Assembly: GCA_008694505.1 (NCBI GenBank)
Contig: VZDJ01007753.1
Span: forward strand, 20,770,606 to 20,834,605
Source of the DNA: Cyanoderma ruficeps
Taxonomy: Eukaryota > Chordata > Aves > Passeriformes > Timaliidae
Direction of reading: 5' to 3'
DNA: 64,000 bases
Shown here: one piece after another, positions 13,630 to 26,200 of the stretch
How positions within the stretch are numbered: the first letter of the stretch is position 1
Layout: each line of letters starts with the position of its first letter
Notes under the pieces: model-generated
The model's input: only the letters and a program-made list of their open reading frames with translations
What the model was told of the DNA's origin: nothing
Databases searched by the model: none
Made by a program: the position numbers and the translations under genes

Positions 13630-14667
13630 GATAAAATGTCCAACGCACAGCTGGAGATACAGATCATGTGATGGATGAGTGAGCAACTGGCTCATGAGTC
13701 AGGTGCAAAGGGTTATAGTGAAGGGGGTGACATCAGACTGGTGACCTGTCACTAGTGTGGTTCACAAGGCTCCATCCTCATCCCTGTGCTTGTCAACATC
13801 TTCATTAATGACCTGGGCACAGGACTGGTAGGGATACTAAACAAATTTGCAGACAGTACAAAACTGAGAGGAACTGTTGACTCCCGAAAAGGCAGGGAGG
13901 CCCTGCAGAGACACCCTCACATATTAAGAGGGCTGGGCAATCACCAACCATATGTAGTTCAACAAGAGAAAGTGCTGGATTCTGCAACTGGGATGGGGCA
14001 ACTCTGGATGTATGGACAGACTGGGGAATGAGACTGGGAAATAGTGCTACAGAAAGAGCCCTGGGCTCCTGGTCAATGGCAAGTTGAACATGAGTCAGCA
14101 GTGCCCTGGCAGCCAGGAGGGCTGAGTGTGTGCTGGGGTGCATCAGGCACAGCATGGCCAGCCGGGCAAGGGAGGGGATTGTCCTCTCTTCTCTGCACTG
14201 GGGTGGCCTCACCTCGAGTACTGGGGGAGTTTTGGGCACCGCAGTATGTTATTAAGCTATTAGAGAGCATCCCAAGCAGGGCAATGAAGATGGTGAAGGA
14301 TCTTGAGGGGAAGCTGTATGAGTCGCTGACGTCACTTTTTTCAGCCTGAAGAAGACTAAGGGGAGACCTCACTGCCGTCTACAACTTCCTTGTGAGGGCA
14401 ATTGGAGGGGTCACCGATGCCTTCTCTGCGGTGGCCAGTGACAGGACCTGAAAAATGTCCTGAAGTTGTATCAGGGGAGACTTAGGTTGGATATTAGGAA
14501 AAGGTTTTTCATCCAAAGGGTATTTAAGCACTGGAACAGCACCAGCCTGGCAGTGTGCAGTGCTGTCGGGCACATGCTGCGACTCTTGGGGATGGTGCTA
14601 TGCAGGAGTTGGACTTGGTCATCCCTATGGGACGCTTCCAACTCAGCTTATTCTGTGGTTCTGTGAT
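13630..14667 (+). mobile_element. CR1 LINE fragment with remnant of reverse-transcriptase region
   Basis: About 1 kb of CR1. The 5' part encodes a degraded reverse-transcriptase segment (NIFINDLGTG...KFADSTKL around 13795-13870, where the usual FADDTKL has lost one Asp). The middle and 3' parts match the CR1 tail, including the terminal TTCTGTGGTTCTGTG at 14650-14664. Frames are broken, so it cannot be active. It ends about 80 bp before the KATNBL1 CpG island. Confidence 0.88.
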
Positions 14668-14905
14668 CATGCAGCAGAGCGTGGAGCTACCATGGATTCC
14701 TCAGCCAGTCTGAGCGTTGCACACTCACAACCACGGCTCGCCACTGGCGGCCGGCAGACGGGCGCAGAACGCGGCCCCGACGTCCACGGATGGGGATCAC
14801 CCGGCATTCACAGTCTCCCTCCCGGCTGCGCAGCTCCGCCTCCGAGGCCGCGCGGGCGCGCAGTGACGCAAGCGGCGCTCGGCGGGGCGGGGCGCTCGGC
14901 CGCGG

Positions 14906-14919
14906 CCGGCAGAGGGCGC
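14906..14919 (+). promoter_or_regulatory. CTCF-like motif, + orientation
   Basis: CCGGCAGAGGGCGC agrees with the CTCF core consensus CCASYAGRKGGCRS at 13 of 14 positions (G for A at position 3). Confidence 0.5.
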
Positions 14920-14989
14920 CGCGATGCCGCGCTGCGCGCGCGGCGGGGCGTGGTGCGGCGCGCGCGGCCCGGCGTGCACCGCGGCGGCG

Positions 14990-14995
14990 TTTGAA
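14990..14995 (+). promoter_or_regulatory. CHR-like element TTTGAA in KATNBL1 promoter
   Basis: TTTGAA is the cell-cycle genes homology region bound by MuvB/DREAM in G2/M promoters. A GC-rich CDE-like stretch (CCGCGG) lies a few bases upstream. It is unusual as the only AT-rich hexamer in a run of GC. Position fits a start near 15000, but a 6-mer match alone is weak. Confidence 0.35.
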
Positions 14996-15095
14996 TGGCG
15001 CAGGCTCGGGGCGCCGGGCCCCGGCAGTAGCGCTCCCGCCGCTCCGCCCGCCCGNGCCCGGCCCGGCCCGGCCCGGCCCCGAACATGAGCAGCGG
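14990..15095 (+). other. KATNBL1: KATNBL1 non-coding exon 1 (5' UTR), approximate 5' end
   Basis: Inferred first exon. A strong donor (GG then GTGAGT) at 15096 sits inside the CpG island, and the first coding exon 8 kb downstream has its own acceptor with only 14 nt of leader. The transcription start cannot be read from sequence; the left limit is a guess based on the island centre. The exon contains ATGs at 14994 and 15085, both upstream of the main start. One unresolved base (N) lies at 15055. Confidence 0.5.
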
Positions 15096-18000
15096 GTGAG
15101 TGGCGCGGGGGGTGTCCCGGGCCGCCGCCGGGGGGAGCGCGGCGGGGCCGCCCTCTGCCCGCCGGGACCGGGCGCGGCACCGCGGCGGCGCGCCGGGCGT
15201 GCGGGCCGGCGGCGGGGGCCGCGGGCAGCGCGGCGGTGCGGATGGCTCCGTCCCGCTCCCCGGCGGCCTCGCCCGACGTCCCGGCACAGCTGTGTACGGT
15301 GCCTGCCGCCTCCGGAGAGCGGGTTCTGGCATTTCGGACCCTTTCTGAAATGGTGCCAGCAGCCTCAGCTCGATGCAAGCGTGTGCAGTGGCGGATACGT
15401 GCCAGGAGAGCAGGGAAGGCTCTGGTGCTGCCGAAAGGGAGGACAACAAGCTGGGTGTGAGGCCTGCTCTGCTGACAGATTTAATTTCTTGGGTGTGACA
15501 GATTCCAGGGGGAAAGAAGAGGGGGGGGCCTGGGGGGAAGAATCTTAAGTGCTTGGAGATCAGATCTTGCATTAATTACTTTGTTCAAAGTCCTCCAAAT
15601 TATTTTTTCAGTGTTGTGCTGGATGATTTGGCATGCAGATTTAAAATAAAGACATTTTGAATAGGAAGATCTTTTAAGGAGAGAGATTAGGTGGTGATCT
15701 TGGAACATTATTTTTGCTTTTCCTGTTCTCCTGTTTTTTTTCTTATTATTATTCACTGGCTGTAATCAGGGAATAAATTAAAAATATGTAATTACCCATG
15801 TTTAGTAGAATTAAAGCATAGCAGAAGGCAGGTTTGTGCCTCTTTGGCCTTGCTGATTGGAAAAGAACGTTGTTATTTAAAGATGTCGCTTTAATTTCTT
15901 ATTAACAGTCCATGTAGTTTTGACTTAAATTTCTCGAATGTTATTTCATTGAACTCAAATTACTATTGATCTGAATTCCTAAACTTTAAAACTCAGGATT
16001 TCATTATAATATATTGAAAATAGTATTATTAAGGCATTTTGTACATGTGTATTATCAAGCATATTTCAGTGTGCTGATGTGCATATATCCTTATAGCTAT
16101 GTGTACATATATTCACCTGCACACTTTCAAAACTGCTTTTAAATTGATTTTATATTTCATAACATTGTTATATATAGTGATTGTGTGTCGTATATATTTA
16201 ATATATATTATCTCATAATAATTTAAGTCAGCTATTAAAAAAACAACTGTGTGTTAGTCCTAGGGTAAGAAGCTTGACTATAAATTAAGGAGGTTTTTTA
16301 AATACTATAAATAGACTACAGTCAATAATAGAAGTGTGTTTGAGGGTATCATAAAAAGCCATGTGAAAGTTGTGTGGCATGTAATCACAGACTGTTCAGC
16401 CAGGTGGGCATGTAGTGAGAACTTCCTTGGCCTCCACCAAGTTGGAAGCTTGAGGGCTTTGCCAGTATGTTTGTCTCTGGGTTTGAATTCAAAATTCTTG
16501 TTGCAATTTTTTTAAACTGTTTGGGTTGAGCAATAAGTGGTAAAATAACTTCCTGTATTTAATTTCATGGGTAGTTAAGGAGTTGTGTGAAACACCAATA
16601 TGGAAGTTTCAGTGTTGTGGAAATTTATTTCTTTTATAACACCTCTCAGTTATAAAGCTTTTCCAAACTTATTGTCCTCGTAAATGAAAATCAACAGGTA
16701 GAAGTATCTTCGTTAGTGAAAGATGATTTCAGAAAGGACTTAACCACTGACAACTGCTCTTACTTTATGGCAGCTTAACACATATGTAAGTGGTATCTCC
16801 AGATGCAGAAAACAGAGTTCTTGTTTGACTTTTTTTGTAGAAAATATAACTAAAGCTCAGTTATTAGACTCCTGGGCTATCTCCACAAAGAGAGCTAGTG
16901 CACACCTGGGTTCACCCTCACTAAACTTGAATGAACTGTGACTTGGGGTCATTTTTGGATGTTCATTATGACTGACAGTGGCCACATACGAATTCCATAT
17001 GTAAGAGGAAAATGAACTTAAATCTTAGGTATAAGCTAATTTCCCATAACTAGTTGTTCAAATGGTGTTTTTATGTATTGCTAATTTAGTTAAATTTCTG
17101 TAGTTTTTATCAACATAGGAAGCTTTAAACTGGAACAAATGGCCTGACAGGTGTAGCACATTAAAAACCTGTGTTCTGCTGAAACATAATAGTCTTTATA
17201 ATGTTGCAGAAAAATTTTGCATTAACACACTCTTAGAATTTTGAACTCCACTTCCTTTTTCTAAGAAAATTCAATATTTAGCAGCTGGTGAACTGTCAGT
17301 TCATCAATTACTAAGAATGGAATTTGAAAAAAACCAAACTGTTTCATATGCAAAGGATGTGGAAGCCTTCTAAAGCAAAGACATATGGATTTTGTAACAT
17401 TTATCAGAGCTAAAGTGAAAGGAAATTATGCCAAGCTTACAAAGTCACTTCTACATCATGAAATAGTACTAGTTTATTTTTGTAAGCAGATTACCCTTTT
17501 GGAAGTAAATTTAAAATAACCATTCTTGGAAGTTTCTTGTGACCATTATAGATCTGATAATGATCAGTGAAATGAGTTGACTGTGACTGCTTCCCTGCTG
17601 CATACCTGTTGGGAATGCTTTCAAAGCATGTGCTCCTCTTCTTAGGAATAATGATTAATTAGCTCTTTCATCTGAATTTAATATTGGCATCCTTGAACTT
17701 GCAGTTGGGTTGCTGTGGGGTGGAGGAGAATCACAGGAACATTTGCCATGGCTGGTGCACATGGAATGCTGCAGAAAAAAGTAGCTATTAAGAATTTGGA
17801 CAAGGAATAGGATGGAAGAAAATGTTTTCTAAAAGGTGTTACTGATGGCTTAAGATATCTAACTATTTTACATTTTCCTTGCTGCCATGCAAAGCAGTCC
17901 AGCCTGTGTTCTGTAAGAAAGTAATATTATGTTAATACACATGTAGATTACATAACATGCCAAGAAGAGTTTGTCCCTCTCTGGGGGCTGTGCCCAGAAC

Positions 18001-21000
18001 TTAGGACATGGGAGGGAGTGGCAGAGTTGTTAATACTTGCCTTTGATAGATATGCACTTGAAAGCCTGTTAGTGCTGACTTTCTTTGCCTAATTCTGGTA
18101 TGACCTAAAGAGTTCTTTGCATCTGGGAGAGATCAGAGGTAGAAAATACCAGTAGAACCTTTAAGGAAACTTTGCACAGGTGCTGTCTGTTGACTGTGGG
18201 GACAAGCCAGCTTCTTCTCAGGAGACATCTATTACTTTAGTCCTTCTGCTTACTGAAGATTGAAGAGAATAAAAACGGGGAAAGATTGTGTGCTGTGAGA
18301 AATCACCCACAGTATAGGGGAAATTGGTGGAATTTGATTGTGTCATCCTACTGAAATCATACATCTCTGTTCAGATTTGCAGTCTACTTTGTTCAGTTGT
18401 AAAACAGTTTAGGATTGTTCAATAGACGAAGGCAGAGCTGAAGGGGCATGCCTTCTATCCTTAGTTTAATTTTAAAAACTTGGTAAAGTGAGGGAAATGA
18501 ATTGGCCTCAATGAGATTGTATAGCAGATTGTCCTGATCAAATACAACTAGCTGTGCTCATGGCAAGGGAAAAGTCAGAAATTAAAGACATTGAGGTATA
18601 GGTTGTTTGACTCTGTACAAATTAGTATCTAATGCCAGTTTAAGAACCTTCTGTATATATCCCAAAATTACAGGGGGCTGTTGTGTCTAATTAGCTGTCT
18701 CTAGATGATATCCGACTGCAAATAGGAAATCAAAATTGTGATGAGCCATGTAAAATGCCTTTCATCCTGTAGCATTCATCTTTTTAATTGCTGGTCAGCC
18801 AGCATTTTCCTAGGTGTTACTAAGCCTCTCAAAGCTGGTTTCTTAAGATATTGGCTAAGTTTATTATAGCACTGTTAGGTTTGTATATACCAGATTCTTC
18901 TGCTTGTCTTCTGCTCTGTCTGGACTACTTGGGTTGTGTGTCTGAATTTAATCACTTTCAGTCTATGTTTTTATTTTAATGTATTTGCACAGTCTATTCT
19001 AGATCCCATATAAAAAATCTTGGTCCACAACATCCTCTGGCAAGTTCAGGTTGATTATAATTTGCACATGGCTTACCCTTGTTACTTTTGATCTGACCTT
19101 CAGCTATTGTTTTTTGACCCTTTATTTTCATATTGGGCAAGAGAAGGCACAGTCTCTATGCAACTTCTCCAAGCCATTCTTTTTGTAGGCCTTTGTTTGA
19201 TTTCCCCTGTTGGCTATAAGTAACCTCTTCTCCAGACTGAAGAGGCTAATCTAATCACTTGGTTATATGAACAGTATTCTATGTATTTTTAACTTGCCTT
19301 TGTCTGAGCTTTTTTTTACTTTACTGAGAAGTTTGACCTTTTAGGGTTGCTTTGGTTTAGTAAAGAAAGTTAACTAACCCTGCTCTCAGTATTTGGAATA
19401 CAGGCTCTAATTAGTTCTGTCCACTGTCACAATAGTGTTGTGTTTATTTTTCTATTTATTGATCCATATGGAGCACTAAACAGTCCAACTGATCTAAAGT
19501 AGACTGTCCTATATCCAGATACTGTTGTGGGTGGCAGTTACTAGCTCGGAGACTGGGATTCCAACAGGTACCCAGAATTTTCTATTACCTGCAGATACAT
19601 AGGCTTTGCTTTATATTGATCTATAAACATTGCTTCTCTTATTGTACATCACAGTCCTTCTCCAGTTCTTCAGTTAGACCTTATCTTCACTGATATGACT
19701 TCGTATTGTCAACAGTCTTCATCCCCTTTTGTGAGGTAATTTATGAATATATTCTGAGCATAACCCAGTGCAGGTTTTCCCCAGTGATCTGGATATGATT
19801 TTCTGCAGTGTGGAAATGACTTAGACAGTTTATGGCTGTTCCCTGAGATACTTGCACATGCAAAAGCTTTCCCTTTTTTTCACTTGGTTGCTTAGTTTCC
19901 TCAAGATTTAAGTAAGGGACTTGGAAACTCAAATAGAGCCTATCATTTAGTTGCCCTTTATCCATGTTGTACTACCCCATACTCTTAATAAATTCCACTA
20001 ATTTTGCAGAGCAGGACTTCATAGAATCATAGAATAATTTGGGTTAGAACAGACCTTAAAGATCTTTCCGTTCAAATTTTTCTGCCACGGGAAGGAAGGG
20101 ACACCTTCCACTAGACCAGACTGCTCAAAGCCCCATCCATCTAACTTGGCCTTGAACACTTCTGGGGACAAGACATTAACCACTTCTCTAGAAAATGTGT
20201 TCCAGTGCCTTACCACCCTCTCAGTAAAGAATTTTGTCCTAAAATCCAATCTACACCTACCCTCTTTCAGTCTGAAGCTATTACTCTTTGGTCTATTACA
20301 AATGTCCTGGTAAAAAGTCCCTCTGCATCTCTCTTGTAGCCTCTTCAGGTACTGGAAAGCCCCCTCTTTTCCAGGCTGTGTTGGCTTAGTGACAGCCAGG
20401 CTGAATCTTTCCCATTATATTATTTGTTGGTGTCCACTAAGTCTATTCTTGATTACATTGTTTACTTATTAGCGCAACAGAGATGTCAGTCTGGGATCTT
20501 CCTTGAGGCGCTCTTTAAATATTGACTGTGTTTTCTTTAGGTACTTTGTCAGCTCCAAGGGAAAGATTCTGCACCTTGGCTAAAAACCCAGTTGTTCCAT
20601 TACTGCTTAAATGTTCACTGGTACTTCTTATTCTGAGACCCTCAACAGGTTAAACTATGGAAACCTCCCTAATCTGTCATACAAAAGGATTTTACTTTGC
20701 TTCATCAGATGTTTCTTTATCTCTGATCATCTTTTGACCTTTTGAATTTCTTTTACCAGTCTTTAAGGAAAGAATTGATAGTTCTGTTGTTTCATTCTGT
20801 TTCACCTCCCCCAGGGGAGGCTGGGGAACAATAGATTCTTATGTCAGATTTCTCAGAGTGTAAAATTCTCTTCATTTTTCTCCTGGACACGTGCAGCCTT
20901 TTGTAAGGAACTTCCATCCAGAGTCCTTTCTCTTCAGTTCAGATAGCTTCAGTGCAGGTATTTTGAGATGTTCTTTGCTCTTTAGAGCCCAATATTAAGA

Positions 21001-23138
21001 ACTGATATGGTAATTGAATTTCTTTGGTATAAGGCATTTCTTTCTAGCCTTCTAATATTTTGCTCTTCTTTTAAGCAAAAAGTATTCTAGTTATATAGTG
21101 CTCTCATTTATTTTGGTGATCAGATTCTTGTGTACTGCTTAGTGTGAAAGATGAGGGTAGATTGAGATAATTTAGTAAACAAGGAAAAATAAGGATCAGT
21201 CATTGTTAGGCATGAAGAATTGTAAGCTCATAGTGTGTTATGGGACTAGTCAAAAAGATTATTCTTCAGCAATGGAGATAAGGGATTTTTTTAGCATTTT
21301 ATGAGGTGACTGTGGGTTTTAACTCTGGTGGTTAGAGGTTGTCCCCTCTAGTATTTTAGTTTATTGCTTTCCCCTCAGTATTACTGTTAAACAGTGGACA
21401 GAAGAAGAAAAAAAAAATCAAGACTTTTTCCAAGTCGTCTTCATCACTGACCTGAATAAAAGGATAGATTTGTTTGGATTTTAGGATTGTTGGGTTTTTT
21501 CTTCAAAAGTCCAGTTGTTCAGCATATGTCTTTGTGTTGTGCTCCAAGTTCAAATTTTAATATACAGCCCATTTTGAGTCCAAATAATGGTTTTAACCAG
21601 TGTGATAAGCAGAGGAAAAGGTATTTGTTTTTGTGAAGTTTTTTCTAAACTTCAGGGAAAACTTTATTTACAAGCCTGTGTGGAAGAACTAGGAAGTGTG
21701 GAGAGCTAACAAGGTGATAACTCTTCATCACTGTCTCATAGTGTGAAAAAATTAAGTTAATGAACCAGTCTTAAGCCAGACTTGCAACTGGAAAAATACT
21801 GACCACCAGCTGTTAAAGATATTACCCTAAATAATGATGCCATTTGCAGCTCTTGCTGTAGTCTTGGGGCTCCATGTTCCCATCTTACAGGGTAAGGGAT
21901 TCGGTCAGTAAATACTCCGTGTTTTCAGAGAGATCTCAAGTGAAGTTCTTTAGTACTGGTCCAATTCTAAAGAATACCAGAACATTTGAAGACTTTTTTT
22001 TTTTCTTCTACTGTGCCTTACAACAGGGATTTAAACGTGCCTGAATACAGCGTCTGTCTTGGTTTGGGCCTGCCACCTGCTTGTTTTATTTGATGGCCTT
22101 TAGCTGCTGCATGGATCTTCATGGCTAATAAGCTGTTTCCTGTCTGGCTTATTCAGTGCTCAGTGTCTTAGTCTTTTAAATGCTGAAGTTCTTAATGGGG
22201 GGTAAATCTGCTACACAGAGTAAAAGGGATAGGGCTGCTGCTAAAGATGGAGGGGAGAGGTTGGAGCACTCGCATTAAGACCAGAGTTTCACCTTTTAAG
22301 GGAAAAACCGGTAATGTTGGAACAAGCAGTTGTCTTTTAAAAGTAGCATAGGATGTCTTGCTAAAAGCCTTCAAGAGCAGTTCCTCTGTGATAATGTAGT
22401 AGTTGAACCTAGTCTCAAACAGTGGATCTTCTGATCAGTTACAAAAGATGCAAAATAATATGTACAGCTGTCTCAGTCTTAGTGTTGATTATTATAGAAA
22501 TACTTGCATACATCAAGATAAAAAAATTTAGACATAAAATAAAGTTGTCGGTTTTAGTATGAAAAATAGCCAAAGCATTGCTTTGACAAAAATGGGGAGG
22601 AGGGGGATGTACATTTGCCAATAAACTAGAGGGGAAGATCTTTAATTTCTTTTTTCTTTTCAATGTTTGTTATTTTGATGAAGTTCTCTTTCTTCTTGAA
22701 AAACAAGAATCATGTTTTTTAGCTGCCTTTTGCACTTGGAAACAGGTGTGAAACCAATTATTTTTCTCTAGATGGCAGATGAAATTCATAGTGTGAGAAA
22801 AGAGTCTTATAAATTGCCCTATTCTTTACTTGAATTCTTATTTGTATGGCACTCTCAGTGCAGATGTAGAAACTGGTGTGAAAACATAATCTCTCCTCTG
22901 TTTCTTGGGGTGATTTCTGTTTTGTTCCCTCTTTTGAAACCTAAATAGGGATTTTGAAATTCTCAACATGTTAAATAAGAAGGCCTCCAGCTAACATTCG
23001 CTAAAGGATGATGTCTTGGGTTAGATACAGGATGGAAGATCTTGCAAATAGTTGAATTCTAGTGTTGCTAGCTGCATTTGAAGAAAGCTGATGGAATGTT
23101 TTAGAAAATACAACTAAATGTCTTTCCCTTGAGAACAG
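15096..23138 (+). other. KATNBL1: KATNBL1 intron 1 (8 kb)
   Basis: Bounded by GTGAGT at 15096 and the AG at 23138. Contains the antisense CR1 at 20018-20395; otherwise AT-rich sequence with no exon I can recognise. Confidence 0.6.
20018..20395 (-). mobile_element. CR1 LINE 3' fragment in KATNBL1 intron 1
   Basis: Starts on + with the CR1 3' tip in reverse (CATAGAATCATAGAAT at 20020) and runs through GACACCTTCCACTAGACCA and TTTTCCAGGCTG. Antisense to the host gene. The open frame at 20019-20249 is this element. Confidence 0.87.
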
Positions 23139-23266
23139 GGATTTGAGAGATTATGGCATCTGAAGCTCACAATGTTAAAAAACAGAAAGTATTGCATATT
23201 GAAGGTCATCCCATTGATCTCCCCAGAAAAAGAATCTCTTCTTCCACTAAAAAGATCATGAAGGAG
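23139..23266 (+). CDS. KATNBL1: KATNBL1 coding exon 1 (exon 2 of the gene)
   Basis: Acceptor AG at 23137-23138, 14 nt of 5' UTR, then ATG at 23153 and codons 1-38 ([10 protein letters not shown]...). Ends in phase 0 before GTAAGC at 23267. Encodes the basic LPRKR stretch and a KK pair, which fit a nuclear localisation signal. Confidence 0.93.
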
Positions 23267-26200
23267 GTAAGCTGTTTGTGTTGTTTGTTGGGTTGTTTTA
23301 TGTCCTCTGAGAAAAGTGAAGATTTAAACAAGTTCGTAGTTCTGAGGAGTCTAAATCTAGAAACCCAGCACTGCTGAGCATTTGATGTTTAGCATTTGAT
23401 GTTAACTTCAAGTTGATCAGCAGTTATATTATGAAAACAGTGTGTTATAGTAGATACAGGCAGTGGCTGCATGGATCACTGCATCGTATTGTCCATACTC
23501 CTGCGTGCTTTTCTGCAATCTAGCCAAAAATGTTTCAGTACAGGAATTCTGTCATGAAAAAGTTCTTTCTTGCCTAGAGAGCTACATGGCACAAGTGAGA
23601 GGTGGAGTAGGTGAAACCCTTTCATTGAAATGGGTCTGTTCTATAATCATACAGCTTCATCTACCACCTCGGTAACATGTAGATTTTCACTCAAAAGTAG
23701 TTTTTGTAACCTCATACTTGTGTTACTGGCTGAAGAGTCAGACAGTGGAGTACAGAGGAAGCACTAGAGAGGCAAACTTACTGTAAGACCTCTTCAAAAA
23801 GTGGTGAAGATGTCAATATCCTCTGTTTATTGAAATTTTGTATTCATACTAACATTTTACGACCAGTGTTAACAAAAAAAGATCGTAATATTGTCTTGCT
23901 GGTGTGCACAGTGTAAGCGTTACCATTAATGCTAAGTGGTATAGACAGGAGTGTTTTGCCCTGTTTAGTAATACAGCTTTTTTTTCCTCTATTTTCTTTC
24001 TCCCAGGGTAAGAAATCTCCAAAACAGCTGGCTTCATACACAAACAGGTAGGAGGGCTGTGCTGTGTGATAGGAGTTTAAACTGTGACAGAGGTAGAGAG
24101 GAAAATGCAGTTGAAATTGATTACAACACCAAAACAAACTCAAATGGAAGATAGGTCTTGATTTTAATGACAGTTCTTGGTTCTTGTGTTTTCTTCCATA
24201 ATAATGAGTCTCTGTATTAATAAAAACAGGGAAGAATATTGGTGGCACGACTTCTGATAACCCAAGTGTCATTAAGATAGGTATTGGGGAAAAATGTTTT
24301 CAATAATCTGAATTCTGACTACTGAATACATAATTTTATATTTTTATTTATATATATATATATCAACATAATAATGCAATTGATTTGGTTTGGATCAACC
24401 TTCACTAAAGTAGTGCTTTATTATTGCAGAGTAACGGTTGGAAAAGCGGTGACCAGTCCCCTCTCTCTTTTCAAAGTGGTGTATTGTAAAAGGAAAGTTC
24501 ATTGTTATACTCCAAAGCCTTGTTACAGAAAGAAACTGTGCCCTAAATCTAGGGGCCGTGACATGGCAAATAAAGAAAATGAACTGGCTTGTGCAGGGAA
24601 TCTGCCAGCAAAACTTCACAACAGTCGTACACACTTGCTGAATTCTAGTGACTCTGGCTCATCTCAAACAGAAGGCCCCTCATCCAAATACAGCGCATTT
24701 TTTTCAGAGGTGGGTAGAGTTTGAAGAAACTTCAGTTTAAAAAAGAAGTGTTTCTAGTAATTAGCTGTCAAAGTTTTCTTTCTTTGGATTAATTTCCTTT
24801 AATTCTGCAAATATCGGGTCTTGTGATGTCAGTTTGTGGTGATACAGTTGTCAACAGTAATAGTCCTGCCACTTTTCTTCATATTTATGTCAGGTCGGAA
24901 GCTCAGATCTGCCAGACATCATTGGGTTAAAATTGTGCCAGCACCAAAGGAAAACATTGTTTTGACCTGCTTAGGTTTCATGAACTGCCAGGACAGCATC
25001 CATATGTGTGTTTATAGAAGTGTAAAAATGTTAGTGTATCAATGAGAATAAACTGGTGAGGTAGATTAGGACAGTTTTCAGTAGCAGTGTCAACTCTGTG
25101 TGAAACTAACCTAAGTTGTTTGTACGAGCTTTATTTCTTGTTAGGATTGGTTGACCAGACCTAGTGGATGCTTGCAGGGCTTCTGAAACTGGCTGAAAGG
25201 TCAGATATTTAAATGAAATGGATTTTGTAACAATGAAGGCCATTTAAGGCCCTTAATGTTGAAGTTTGCATTTCTGTCACAGTAGATTTTTGTTACTCAT
25301 CGAGGCTTGAGGCTTGCGTGTGTTTAGGGTGAGGCATGGCAGGCAAGGTAAGCTCAGAGACCAGCACCATGCTGTCTTGTCACAGTGCTATAAATGTGGG
25401 CCATGAGGAGAGATCCCTGAGAGGCCAGTGGGCTGAAGGTGCAAGTCTGCAGTACTTCTGCACTGTTTAATTTGATGGTTTCAAGAAAAGAGCAGAATAG
25501 TTGCAATAAAGAGATTGCAGAAAGATGGGTAAAGAGATGAAGACAGGGGAAGATTCATTTTCTGAGAAGCTGAGGATCAGGTCACTGGCCTCTGGCCACA
25601 AATGACTATTTAACTGGTTTGAGAGATGTGTGTGGCTCTGCAGTGTTCCTTCCAATCCAAGGTCTAATTAATTAAAATGCCTGAACTTCATTCAGAGAAC
25701 AGGCTTTTTCAGAAATGAACCTTTTCTTACTGAGTTCGGAATAATAATGTAACTACTTGTATCTAAATTGTGTCAAAATTAATAATCATCTAAGTAAAAA
25801 GTTCTCGGCACTGCTAAGAATTCTAGGTTGATGGCCATGAATGCTCATTTTAATTATTACATACCTGTCTTAGGTGGTAAAGAGGTACAAACCTTATTCT
25901 TGCAGCTTTTGTGTAAAGTAGGTCTAATACTTCTGTGCCCCCTTCTAAAGGAAATTTACGGGTTTAAGTCTATTCTTAAAGAAATTTCTAAAACAGACTC
26001 ATCAACGTACAGGTAGAAAAGTGTATCATCATATACCAGATTATATTAGAGTACCTTATTGTTTTATTGCTGGCTACTTAACTTGTGGCATCTTTGTTGT
26101 GGTTTTTTTTTTTTTAATATGCAGGTTTCTCAGGACCATGAAACTATGGCTCAAGTTCTTTTCAGCAGGAATCTGAGACTGAACGTGGCTTTAACCTTTT

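Larger units (their letters stand above)
14750..15300 (+). promoter_or_regulatory. KATNBL1: CpG-island promoter of KATNBL1
   Basis: An abrupt change from AT-rich DNA to dense CpG, with GC boxes (GGGGCGGGGC near 14882) and no TATA box, the usual form of a broadly expressed bird gene promoter. It contains a CTCF-like motif at 14906-14919 and a TTTGAA element at 14990-14995. Large open frames on both strands here are a by-product of GC content. Confidence 0.75.

Noticed and set aside
13786..14372. Open frames resembling a reverse transcriptase and neighbours
   Set aside because: They are pieces of a truncated, frame-broken CR1 and not host genes or an active element.
14560..15572. Open frames of up to 254 codons around the KATNBL1 island
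   Set aside because: Low-complexity Arg/Ala/Pro composition on both strands, crossing a CR1 end and a splice donor; KATNBL1 coding starts 8 kb further on.
19215..19265. Possible tiny CR1 fragment (CTTCTCCAGACTGAAGAGGC)
   Set aside because: Too short and without other CR1 landmarks on either side.
19741..20249. Minus-strand open frames of 74-76 codons in KATNBL1 intron 1
   Set aside because: The 20019-20249 frame is CR1; the other has no recognisable motif or splice context.
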